Assembly: GCA_022829145.1 (NCBI GenBank)
Contig: CM040748.1
Span: 3,378,001 to 3,442,000, forward strand
Direction of reading: 5' to 3'
From: Albula goreensis
Taxonomy: Eukaryota > Chordata > Actinopteri > Albuliformes > Albulidae
Length of the DNA stretch: 64,000 nt
Shown here: positions 12,011-22,104 of the stretch, in pieces
Numbering within the stretch: the stretch's first letter is position 1
Layout of the letters: each line of letters begins with the position of its first letter
Notes under the pieces: model-generated
What the model saw: only the letters and a program-made list of their open reading frames with translations
Told to the model about the DNA's origin: nothing
The model's database searches: none
Made by a program: the position numbers and the translations under genes

Positions 12011-12991
12011 GTCCTCTCTTTGTCTCAGTGCCATGGAGCAGTGCATAGGCAGTGCCAGGGAGGGGCTTGGAGGTGCTGTAGCTACCACTAGTATAGCCTT
12101 AGCACCCCCAAGAAATTTCTGTGGTTTATTTATCATTTTTACTTACAGTTGTAACTGTCGCGGGGCGGTTACTGCGGCTGTGCACGTGTGTGTGTACGTG
12201 CGTCGGTGGTGTTGAAGTAGAAAAAACAGTGGCGACCGGCACATTAATGGGATACCCTAAATTTCAGAGCACCCTCACTGAAAAGTCGAGCGACCCCATA
12301 GCACCAGCAAAAGGCAATCTCTGGGTCCACCACTGGAGTGTGACTCCAGGCCCGCTGGCCAGCTCCGCCGATTCTGACAGCACATGCTGCTCTAGTGGTG
12401 CTTCACACAAGCATGGCTTTACTTTATGATATCTCAAATGTGCAACATAATAAATAAATCAACTGCCTCACATTGTCCTTGTTTGGCCCTTTTTGTTTCA
12501 CGTGTCCAGTCTGTCCAACAGATTTTTACTCCCCAAAAATACTAAAAAAAAGGGAAGCAGAGAGCAGTGACATTGTATTTTGCAAAGTAACACCCCTTCA
12601 TTTGCTCGCTAACTTTACAAACAGGATAGTTACATCTTATAGACCATAACAGGGTAGTTACAGTGTCTGGAATGACGATTTTCAGATTTGGATTATTGTA
12701 CAATACCAGTTTAAATCTACAGGAAGTGATGTATAGCTAAAAGATGTGAGGGTGTGTCAGGTGGGCCAATGCGAGTAGCCTGAGCGGTGAAGCGGTGAAC
12801 GTCCACAGCGCAGTGTTGATAAGTCAGCAGTTGAGTTTATGCTTATGCTGCTTATTCCTGTGTAATCTCTGTTGTGCTGCTCTAATGGGGGATCGCTCTA
12901 GACAGGTTAATAAACTAGGACTGATTAGGGACTGCCGCCCTGCCTTACACATTTTCCTTGCTGTGACAATGTGCTTGGAAGGATGAGACAC
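12009..12991. other. Noncoding DNA, possible unclassified repeat remnant in first part
   Basis: No gene is seen. The stretch from about 12047 to 12340 (beginning near GTGCCAGGGAGGGGCTTGG and ending near GGGTCCACCACTGG) has the flavour of a transposon remnant, but its ends do not match well and no target duplication was found. Confidence 0.35.
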
Positions 12992-13026
12992 TGGTTTCAG
13001 ACCGCAGAGCTAGAGGTCTGAAACCA
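12992..13026. other. Perfect 12-bp hairpin, 11-nt loop
   Basis: TGGTTTCAGACC at 12992-13003 is the exact reverse complement of GGTCTGAAACCA at 13015-13026. The stem is short and GC-balanced. No T-run follows on either strand, so a terminator reading is not warranted. Confidence 0.85.
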
Positions 13027-13931
13027 ACGGGTCACTGCTATGTCACTTTAAACTAAAGTGCAAAATCCTTCTCCCTTCAAACGACACTCCATGCCTCTTT
13101 ACCCCATACTGAAAGTGATACACCAGTTTTTATCTAGTTGCACAAAGACAGACAGACAGACAGACAGATGGATAGATATACAGTAAAGTGCAAAGTGAGA
13201 TAGAAATAAATACATAAATAGGGGAAAATATGTACAATGCAAAAAGAAAAAAACTATAGAAATTGTCAGGATAATACAGTAGGGATGGCTGTTCACAATG
13301 AGTATTATGGTGCAAATTTCCAAAGTAACTACTCACACTGCCAGCCAATGCGAGTGTACCGATTTTTACATGATTTATGAACATACATAGTCACAAATGC
13401 CATAGAAAAAAATCAATGTTTACTGTCATTATTATATGATTTTATTTATTGTATTTACCTGGAATAAAAATCCCACTGATGTTTGCATTTCCCATGGGGG
13501 ATCCGGGCAAGGGAGCAACATTCATGAATACAAATATACAGTAATGCACAAGGAAATATTAAAATGGTAATACAGTAGCACTGTGGCATCGGAACCAATA
13601 CAATACATTTTTTGTTTATACATAAATAAATATGAGATATTTATTATATATACATTTTTGAAACAAATGTAAAAGCCTTTTGAAGTTTCTCATAGTGATG
13701 GAAAAATGTTTTCCTTTACATTAAACTATTGGTATTCATTGACCGTTTGCCATTCATTGCTTACTGGGCGGTGACCATTTACAAGTGCAGTGTATTATCA
13801 GAAGAAATACATTTTACCATTATCTCTGCAGTTATTAAAATGCGCATATTGTTAACATAATGTCTCCCAAGGACACTCATCTTATCTTAAGAAAAACTGG
13901 ATTTGATTCATTATATCCCTGAAGGAATCCC
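13027..13931. other. Unique noncoding DNA with (GACA)n
   Basis: No gene is seen. A GACA tetranucleotide run with GATA interruptions lies at about 13145-13176. Confidence 0.55.
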
Positions 13932-14150
13932 CAACCAATACAAAGACATTTAGGTAACTGCCACTGTGCGGAGATCATTCAAAATGGAAATGTTCTCAAT
14001 GGGGAAAAAATATACATATATATATATGTGTGTGTATGTAAAATAATTCTGCCTAATACAAAGACATTTCAGTAACTGCCTCTGTGTGGAGATCATTCAA
14101 AATGAAAATGTTCTCAATGGGGAAAAATATATATAAATAAAGTAATTCGG
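13932..14150. repeat. Two-copy tandem duplication, 118-bp period
   Basis: CAAAGACATT occurs at 13941 and 14059. It is followed in both copies by a matching GTAACTGCC...GAGATCATTCAAAATG...TTCTCAATGGGGAAAAA series with few differences. The copies are separated by a TATA/TGTG-rich junction. A poly-A run follows at about 14159-14175. Confidence 0.93.
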
Positions 14151-14175
14151 CATCAGAGAAAAAAAAAAAAAAAAA

Positions 14176-15229
14176 CTACCATTTCACTTGCAAAGTAGCT
14201 GCATATATTAACAGTCAGTTATTCCACATTGCAGAGATTAATATTGACATGCCATGATAAGAACTCAAAATCAGAAATGAACAGCCATTCTGCCTATCCC
14301 TACTGTTACTTTATAATGCCACATCAGATCATTCATGACATATTTTTTTAATAAAATATATGAATATTTAATAATAAACTCATAAGATTTAAAAGATGCA
14401 CATTTTCTCCCATATTTTTTTAAAGATGCACACCCATTTTTTTGTGACTTGTGTTACAGTCAGTGCACTTACTGATATTTTTATAGTTTTTGAGTTAAAC
14501 GTTTTTTTTAAGTTTCTGCCTGTCTGAGGCAAATTCCAGGCACACAGAAACAAATGTTGTTTGTTTCCAGTAACACAGTGGCAAGTATTGCCAATGTGTT
14601 AAAAATACCTAGTATTAATCAAAATAAAAAGTTGTATAAATTTGCTTGATAATGTGAGTGTTTACACAGAGATGGGCATTGCCTGGTTAGATATTTCTCA
14701 GGAACGGTAATGCTCAGTTAAAATGATCTCCATACTGTTCAGTTCTTCTGATCTCAGCCATTTTGAAATCATTATTTTCCTTCCCTTCTCTCGGCGGTCT
14801 GGACTGGATGTCCGTGTGAACACCTACTCAAACAGATCATCGTCAGTAAAGTCCAAAAGCAGAGAGGCCAGTAGCATAATGTCAATCTGTTACACCAGCA
14901 CGGTGATGGCTGAAACAAAGATGATCGCAAGCTTCCCGGCTCCAAAATTTAATGGAAAAAATGTGATATTTACAGACTTCGGGCTTGCTGCGTTTCATTT
15001 TTAGAACAGCGGGTTTGGGTTTGTGTTGAAAAATTGCATTTCCATTTCTATAAAAGCTGCGACAGTAAAATGCAGTGCCAGTATACCATACTGTGTTGTT
15101 ATTGTTCATAGTAATGCCTGTTATTTCACCATCTCCCCTTCCTCCACTGGATATCCCTGTGCTACCATGTCTGCCCGCACCCCCTGGCAGTTCCATTCAT
15201 CACTTTCCGTACTGTTTGGTCTCTTTCAG
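14176..15229. other. Unique AT-rich noncoding DNA
   Basis: No gene is seen. The second half (about 14770-15220) is more complex and ends in a pyrimidine-rich acceptor-like tract. Confidence 0.5.
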
Positions 15230-15287
15230 TGAGTGCAGTGCGAAGCAGGGGGAGTGTGGAGACCTCTATACGTCTACCTGTCTAAAG
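15230..15287 (+). other. Weak candidate exon (58 nt)
   Basis: A good acceptor (GTTTGGTCTCTTTCAG ending at 15229) precedes 58 nt that are open through to the end in only one frame, reading ECSAKQGECGDLYTSTCLK. A modest donor AAAG/GTGATG follows at 15288. I do not recognise the peptide. Acceptor-donor pairs this close occur by chance, so this is only a hint. Confidence 0.13.
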
Positions 15288-16108
15288 GTGATGAGCCTGT
15301 CAGTTCATGGAGTCTGCTAGCGTGCCGCGCTAGTCATCCATGCGTGGACACACCTGCACTCAATCAATGTTTGTCCTTAACTTTGACTTCCAGTTAAATG
15401 CAAGAGTTCCTCTCTAACTTCTAACTTCGCAAACGCTGCTCAGCAAGTTCGTTTTGGAAATTGTTCAAGAAAATAATGTTTGAATTTATTCAAAGGAAAT
15501 TAATTCAAAGGACAAATTTTGATTAAATTCAGGCTCCACAGATTAGAAAAAAAAAAGGAAAAAAAAATATTTTTTGAGCCAGTCAGGAGCAAGGGTCTCT
15601 GAATTTGGTATTCCTCTTGTAGTCAGAACTTTGGCAGAAAATATACTGTTAGTTTTTGCTATTGATTATTCCAAAATGCAGAGAGACAAGTCTGAACTGC
15701 TTTTAATAATCATTATGCAATGTAAAGATGAGCCGAACAAATGCTTTGGAATCCTTCTGGGGAATTGCTTTGTTTCTCTAAGAGTCTTTCCTCTGGAAGA
15801 CCATTGCTGACCGCACCACTGGTCAAGTATGGCCTGGGTCATCTCACACCACAAGGATCTCTGAATTGGTCAGCTGCACCGGGCTTGGGCCATGGAGTTT
15901 AAATGGAGAGGGCTTCATTTACAAAGAGGCCCGTGGATGCTACTCATTCAAAAACAAGCTCAGACTTCCTGTTTTATATGCCTGCGTGGAAAAGTGAAAT
16001 TCACTTCTTTCAGAGCAGAATATGCTTCCATGTTTACATCTTGTCTGTTTCATTGTAAAATATTTCTTTACTTTTGGGCTCTGAATTGATTAAGTAATGT
16101 TAGCCATT
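15288..16108. other. Unique noncoding DNA
   Basis: No gene is seen. A-rich runs lie at about 15546-15568. Confidence 0.5.
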
Positions 16109-16270
16109 GTTACATTACAGTCATTTAGCTGATGCCTTTATCCGAAGGGACATACAGTTGATTAGACTAGCCTTGGGCCAAGACCCCCTCAGAGCAATGT
16201 GGGGTTAAGGGCCTTGCTCAGGGGCCCAACAGCAATGGTGTTCTTTCTGTGGCTGGACTGGGTTAGTCAG
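16109..16270 (-). mobile_element. tRNA-derived SINE with teleost tail, antisense
   Basis: On the plus strand it begins TTACATTACAGTCATTTAGC (about 16110), followed by a diverged TTTATCCGAAGGGACATACAG (from 16137), the reverse complement of the teleost SINE tail. GGGTTAAGGGCCTTGCTCAG (about 16202) is the reverse complement of the same body motif seen in the SINE at 11.6 kb. The tRNA head would lie toward 16,270 but is poorly preserved. Confidence 0.87.
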
Positions 16271-16869
16271 ACTTAAATTCATAGGCATGTTTCATGCAAA
16301 AAGTCTGTTGCAATTATCAGTAATTCATTGGGCATTGTGTTAATGTCATTGAGAAGCTGGTGCACTCCATGTGACAGCTGTGTTCAGGCATGTGCACAAA
16401 TACCATTCTGTCATTTCAATTGCACACATACACACACCTGCTTTCAGATTCATTTATGCTGGCATAAATGGTTGTAAATACTAAAACCATGCTCTGCATT
16501 CAGATCTCCCTGGCTTACACTTTGTTGCAAGGTATGCATTTCAAGATTTATTCATAAATAATAGTGAATATGGTTTCTGATACATGTGATCTGAGCAGAG
16601 AAGAAATATAATGTGTGCCCCACAGCATGGCTAAAAGCTTGATTACAATTGGTTGAGTGGGCGTTCATTACTTTTCAATAACCTGCATTGAGAAAAATTG
16701 TAATGAAGGGCTATAAAGTAGTTCCTGCAAAAATGGCCTTGTTGCCATTCTAAATTTAAAACATTAACAACAATAACACAGTGCTACTGCAATTGTAGAA
16801 GTGCAATCCATTTGGGTACTGAATTATTTATTTAGCAGTTACCTTGGTGCAAGGGGACTGAAACGCTCC
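16271..16869. other. Unique noncoding DNA
   Basis: No gene is seen. A small inverted motif (CATTTATG...CATAAATG) lies near 16451-16469. Confidence 0.5.
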
Positions 16870-16985
16870 TGGCTGTGCAGTTGTATGAAAATAAACCGCT
16901 TTAGGGCAGCTAACGGCCCCACGACTGTGCCCAGGGAAAGCTTCAATCCACCTTCCTGAGGTTTATTTTCATACAGCAGCACAAT
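16870..16985. repeat. Inverted repeat with perfect 16-bp arms
   Basis: TGTATGAAAATAAACC at 16882-16897 is the exact reverse complement of GGTTTATTTTCATACA at 16960-16975, leaving a 62-nt centre. Weaker pairing continues outward for about 9 bp (CTGTGCAGT against GCAGCACAA). It could be a small MITE or a structured transcript. No clear target duplication was found. Confidence 0.8.
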
Positions 16986-17131
16986 GCCACATCCTGCATA
17001 CCTTACAAGTAAGGTCACAGTATAGTGGTTACATCTGGACTTAACCTTAACAAAAGTGGTGATTGTTGTAGTGATGTGAAATGCTGTACAGCAGACATAG
17101 AATTTGCTGATAAAATGTAAGATGATGGAGA
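16986..17131. other. Short unique spacer
   Basis: Nothing recognised. Confidence 0.5.
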
Positions 17132-17575
17132 ATGTGTTTCTCAGTCCCCTTACAAAATGTGTTTATTTATTTATTTATTTATGTATTAACCAGCTCTTTA
17201 CAACTACCGTGTCATATATGCAATGTTCAGTTTTTAGCTGCAACCATCAGCTCTATAGCTCGCTCTCTCAGTTGGTTGGTAAGTTGGTCCACACCCTTTG
17301 GCGGCCACAGTTTTCGCCCTAGGAGGCTGAAATTTGGCATGGAGGTCAATTGTGTTTGTGTGAAGCTGTGTTTCCGTTCATGCCAACTGGCTAAAAGAGG
17401 GCGTGGCTGTGGGAGTGGCCTTGTCACAGCTATTGTTAATCCGTGCCTGTTTCACGAACGTGTGACATTTTGCACACGTGTGGACTTTGGACACAGGGGA
17501 TGTGAATTTTTGCCCCTGAAATATAATATTTCATCTGCAATAAATTATTGGGGCGTGGATGTGAATGATAAATGA
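17132..17575. repeat. Possible unclassified dispersed repeat
   Basis: The plus strand is open for 147 codons without resembling any protein I know. The text has a repeat-like character, with a GGAGGCTGAAATTTGGCATG phrase near 17322 and GGGCGTGGCTGTGGGAGTGG near 17399, unlike the AT-rich flanks. It starts in a (TTTA)n run at 17161-17182. Repeat identity is a guess; only genome-wide copy number can decide. Confidence 0.3.
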
Positions 17576-17709
17576 TTGCATTTAAGTAAGTGTTCCACAC
17601 GTGATTCAACTGAGGGCCGTCCCTATTACTGATGGGTTACAAACTTCAGTAATTCAACAGTGACCTTCCAAACCCCATCTTAAAAAATATGACAGAGTGG
17701 ATGTAAATG
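17576..17709. other. Short unique spacer
   Basis: Nothing recognised. Confidence 0.5.
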
Positions 17710-17945
17710 AATTAATCTGGCGCACAGGTTAGGGAGGAATCCGCGGCCTGCTTCGCATTAAAATGAGCAAGCGTCTCAGAAGATAAGAGCCCTCCGAGAG
17801 GAAGGGTTTTGGCGGGGAAATCCATTTGCTTGACAAAGTAATCTCTGTGCATTCCCTTGTCATTAATACAGGAGATAAACATGACAAATTGAAGCATGCG
17901 GTTGTTTAGTAATCCTTTAATGATTGAGATTGTTCCTTTTTTTCC
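17710..17945. promoter_or_regulatory. Candidate conserved noncoding block
   Basis: Complex sequence with GATA-type motifs (AGATAAGAG near 17780, GGAGATAAAC near 17871), a TCATTAATAC homeodomain-like site (near 17860) and AATGATTGAG (near 17919). GC-balanced with CpGs against AT-rich flanks. Regulatory role inferred only. Confidence 0.3.
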
Positions 17946-18620
17946 AACTCCATTGTTTAGAAAGTCATCTTTGCACTTTTCTGCCTAGCCCGAGACATTT
18001 AAAGAGAGGTTTATCAGATTCAAACGGACAGCGTTACAGCGAAAGCAATTCTGTCTTTGTATTTATCTTGCGCGAGACAGACCTGAAGTATGTGGCCTCT
18101 TTGGAGATGTGGAGAGAGCGGCGTATGATTTAGTGTGCACCGCCGCCCTCGTACATGCCTGAAATGATTGTTTTTTTGCGGGAGCACGGTCCTGTGCAGC
18201 GGCAGGAGAGGCTCTGCTGCCTTATCTCGCTCTCATCTGAAGAGAAAACTCAAGTTGTGCTTTCAGTGTATCTCGTTTTGTGCCAAGACAGTTTCGGGTT
18301 TTGGACAAGAGATTTGCCGGATTCCTACCCAGATAGTGCCGCGCCGGTATGAGACGAGCGGCACAGCCATTCTGACGGAACAAGAGGCACTCGCCGACTG
18401 ATGGGAGCTTTGAATGCAGTCATGATGGGTAGTCGGGTGCCTGAGGATATGATACGCTCAGCTCCACAGCAGGAGTGAGAGAAGAAGTAAGGAATCCACT
18501 GCCGCGGCGCTCGGAGAGACGGGGAACTCAAATGGCTTCGCTGCATCTGTGACTCAGCCGACTGAGACAGCACTAAACACTGCGTCACTTCAGACAGCGC
18601 ACAGCCTGCGCTGGATTAAA
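17946..18620. other. GC-richer unique DNA, no gene identified
   Basis: About 18000-18600 has more CpG and fewer stops than its surroundings and carries several overlapping 60-90 codon frames on both strands. None is recognisable or bounded by a good splice pair. It could be another regulatory segment. Confidence 0.35.
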
Positions 18621-20520
18621 ACTGCACGCACGTTTAAAAACAAAATACACATTTTTATGCACTGTTGTAGCCCTTCCTGAGTTATTTTCTTTTCTAATTC
18701 CCATCGAATTTAAACCAAATCCATATCTGCAGTGGCCTTATCGCTGCAATGATTTAACTCTTGATTATCATCCTCACATATTCACATAAATTATTGTTTT
18801 CATTCATGTGTCTGCCACACCATGACCTGGCAAGCTGAGAAAGAGAGAATATGTTATTTGCAAAGTGATCTCCTTCAAATAAACCTAGCTAGTGAATTCC
18901 TCTGGCCTACGCGTTAACGTTGTTGCAGTCCTCTTTTAAAGCGGGTGTCAAGTCGTTCTGTTTCTCATGAAAGAGCAAATGGAGCGTAATGTACAATCTG
19001 GACCTTACTGTATGTGGAAGAACATGAAGAGGAATTGCCTTACAATGTGCCAAGCGACCCTCACTTAGTTACAAACATCTCAAATAGTCCAGTACGACTT
19101 CATCGTAGATACATCTCACTGAGACTGGTAGGCATTAAAGACTATCTGTTGCAGTGTTCTCTTGACATGATAAGTTGAAAAAATTCAGATGGAACAAATA
19201 TAATAATGGTAACATGGTGCAATAAAACCAGAGGCAGGTAAGGAGATCAAACATACCGACCCGATAAACAGGTAAATGAAGGAGCCATAAGCCCAGTGCT
19301 TGTGAAGTTTAACGAACGGGTGACATTTGCAGCATGAACGCATTTGTGACATCATAGGGATGCCCCTCCCACCATCTTCCCATCTCCTTATAACTGATTG
19401 GCGTCAGTTAACAGTAGATCCACCTCTCTGTAGTGCAGAATCCACTGACCCTGAGTGGAGAGCTGCAGCAGGGCTTTACTGACCATTGACAGACCAGAAC
19501 ATTGACAGACAGACAGAGCATTTCCCTAACCTGTGAGTTTGACCCACTAAGAGTCCTATTGATTCCAGTGAATGAATAATTGTTGAGTGTTGGTCCTTAG
19601 TGGTCAATCTGTCACAGTCCTGTATACAGGGTGATCATTAATATGTGGCATTCGTAGTCCTTATAAATGATGAATGTGACAAAGACGCAGTCTGTTCTTA
19701 AGCTAGCATGTTAAATAAGTGCCATGTCTGCTTGTGAACTGTAGGTATAGCATAGCCTTCCGTCTCCACTGAGCATGAGCAGAAATTTCCAGAAAGCTGA
19801 AAGTGCATTTCTGCACCAGAAATCAGCTCTGTTCTCTCTGACACTCTGTCAAAGGAGCTTCACTTATACTCGTTATATTGTAGTTACTTGCATACAAGCA
19901 TGTTGTTTCTGCTACCATTAATTATTAATTTAAAATTCCCCATAATTTTCTGCGGTTTAATTAAGCCATTGAGCACTTTGCTGTCCATAGAAATAACCGA
20001 TCATGTATCAATCACAAATATACAGAGGTGGGAAACCCCAGCTGCAGGAAGTAAAAGTTCTGCCGTGTTTTGGTTCCTGCTGACTCTAATCAGCACAGCT
20101 CTTCAGCCAAGTAAGGGAGTTAATTAGTGAATCAGACGATTGTGTGAATGGGTGGAACAAATACATGGCAGTGCTTCTACTTTCTGTAGTCAGTCTTTTC
20201 CACCTCTGATCAGATTAACGTGGATATATTAAGGTACACAAGTACCCCTCCGTGTTTGTTGTCCATAATGTTGCTTTCTCGAAATGAAATATATATGAAG
20301 TGCTCCCCTGCTCTGATGCAGTGAAAAGAACCCGTTTCAAGCTCAAACCTAACCAACACCGTACCTGTCGTCAAATAGTCCATTCCACTTTCACTAGCTG
20401 TTTAAATGTCAGCTCTCTCCAGTGGGACTGCAAAAAAAAATAAAAGATACCCCCCCCCCTTAATGTGGCTTTGGAAAATCCTGCAGTTCCTCAGAAGGAG
20501 AGTATAAAAAAGAAAAATCC
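18621..20520. other. Unique noncoding DNA
   Basis: No gene, transposon or tandem repeat was recognised. A C-run lies at about 20451-20459. Confidence 0.5.
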
Positions 20521-20960
20521 CTCTCTAGACTGGGAGACTGAGGCTGACGTCTCATTATGGGCCTCAGCTGTTCCTCATTCACCTTCACCCCGCTAATTAA
20601 GAAGCTCAATGAATGCATAATTCAGAGTTTGATTCCCCCACCAGTGTCACTTAAGGGGCCTTTTCAGAAAAAAAAAAAAAAGAGAGAGACCTGTTCGCTC
20701 AGGTAAGCCAAGGAAAAATGATTCTTTGACCTCTTTGGGAATTACGGAGAGGAGAGCAGAGCCTTGGAGAAAGTCGCGCTCACCCGCAGTAAAAAATGGG
20801 AGGATAACACAGGGGGAGCCCATGTCAGAATGGGCGTGCCCCCTCGCTGCGCGGACCTGCCTGCCTGGTGAGCTCGTTGTTCTAAGGCATTGATTCTTCT
20901 CAAATTTGAAGGTCATCTTAGCTGCTGCCTGACATCCGAAATCATTCACAAACTGAGCCT
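20521..20960. promoter_or_regulatory. Candidate conserved noncoding block with homeodomain sites
   Basis: Within 60 bp are an E-box CAGCTG (20565-20570), a homeodomain core CTAATTAAG (20593-20601) and a POU-like ATGCATAATT (20613-20622). An A-run at about 20669-20682 splits the block, and the second half is GC-richer with CpGs. It reads like a developmental enhancer; this is inference. Confidence 0.35.
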
Positions 20961-21184
20961 GTGAGCTTGCAGGGATTTATGTAAAGATCACGTTTGATAC
21001 TTACTCCAGCACTGCTGCCTGCTTTTTATTATTATTATTATTATTATTTTAACAGGTGGCTTTTGTGTTTTGGCCACAGTTTTAATTTAAAAATAAGATT
21101 TAAAAAAAGATTGTGCAGCCAATGTCAGCATATGTCCGTTTTCATGCTCGGATTGATGGCTGGATTCAATTTTAAGAGAAGCGT
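20961..21184. other. Unique DNA with (TTA)n
   Basis: A (TTA)n run lies at about 21026-21048. No gene is seen. Confidence 0.55.
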
Positions 21185-21325
21185 TTGAGACATACGGCCA
21201 GAGAGTTTGTTGTCAGAATATATAGCCTTCACCAGGAATGTTTCCACGGCGATGTCATGAGCGAATAAAAGGAAATTACATTCGCTGTCTTGTCACTGAA
21301 GGGAGAGCTGAACCCGCTGTACTGT
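21185..21325. promoter_or_regulatory. Candidate short conserved noncoding block
   Basis: CpG-containing complex sequence, for example CCACGGCGATGTCATGAGCG around 21245, between simple repeats. Low-confidence inference from texture. Confidence 0.22.
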
Positions 21326-21486
21326 ACCTAGCAACTGAGCACATACCAGAATGAGTGTGTGTGTGTGTGTGTGTATCCTGTATACAGGCAGGGCTTCTGA
21401 CTTTGTCTCATTGTAGGATATAACCCACTATGGGTATCATTTACTCACCACTTCTCACTCCAGAGGGGAACTCAGGGATCAGACAA
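21326..21486. other. Unique DNA with a short TG run
   Basis: TG run at about 21354-21374; otherwise nothing recognised. Confidence 0.5.
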
Positions 21487-22104
21487 GTGCTCACTGAGTC
21501 CTGTAGTGCGCAGTGAGTCCTGTAGTGCGCACTGAGTCCTGTAGTGCGCAGTGAGTCCTGTAGTGCGCATTGAGTCCTGTAGTGCGCATTGAGTCCTGTA
21601 GTGCGCAGTGAGTCCTGTAGTGCGCAGTGAGTCCTGTAGTGCGCATTGAGTCCTGTAGTGCGCACTGAGTCCTGTAGTGCTCACTGAGTCCTGTAGTGCG
21701 CAGTGAGCCCTGTAGTGCTCACTGAGTCCTGTAGTGCGCAGTGAGTCCTGTAGTGCGCAGTGAGTCCTGTAGTGCTCACTGAGTCCTGTAGTGCGCAGTG
21801 AGCCCTGTAGTGCTCACTGAGTCCTGTAGTGCTCACTGAGTCCTGTAGTGTGCACTGAGTCCTGTAGTGCTCACTGAGTCCTGTAGTGCGCACTGAGTCC
21901 TGTAGTGCACATTGAGTCCTGTAGTGTGCACTGAGTCCTGTAGTGCGCAGTGAGCCCTGTGGTGTGCACTGAGTCCTGTAGTGTGCACTGAGTCCTGTAG
22001 TGCTCACTGAGTCCTGTAGTGCGCACTGAGTCCTGTAGTGCACATTGAGTCCTGTAGTGTGCACTGAGTCCTGTAGTACGCAGTGAGCCCTGTGGTGTGC
22101 ACTG
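21487..22104. repeat. Minisatellite, 19-bp unit, about 32 copies
   Basis: The unit is close to GAGTCCTGTAGTGCGCAGT, with variation mainly at the GCGCA(G/C/T) position. Because 19 is not a multiple of three, all frames read a 19-residue peptide repeat (TTGLSAHYRTQCALQDS), which produces long minus-strand frames that are not genes. A variant string recurs at exactly 133 bp (7 units): GTGCACATTGAG at 21905 and 22038, each followed by GTGTGCAC and GCCCTGTGGTGTGCACTG variants. This shows block duplication. Confidence 0.98.

Noticed and set aside
12047-12345. Transposon bounded by GTGCCAGGG... and ...CCACCACTGG
   Set aside because: The ends match at only about half the positions, and the flanking 8-mers are not duplicated.
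12992-13026. Rho-independent terminator
   Set aside because: No T-run follows the stem on either strand, and the genome is eukaryotic.
21487-22104. CRISPR-like regular array
   Set aside because: Units are directly adjacent with no unique spacers, and the context is vertebrate; it is a minisatellite. The same holds for 9575-9975 and 29914-30500.
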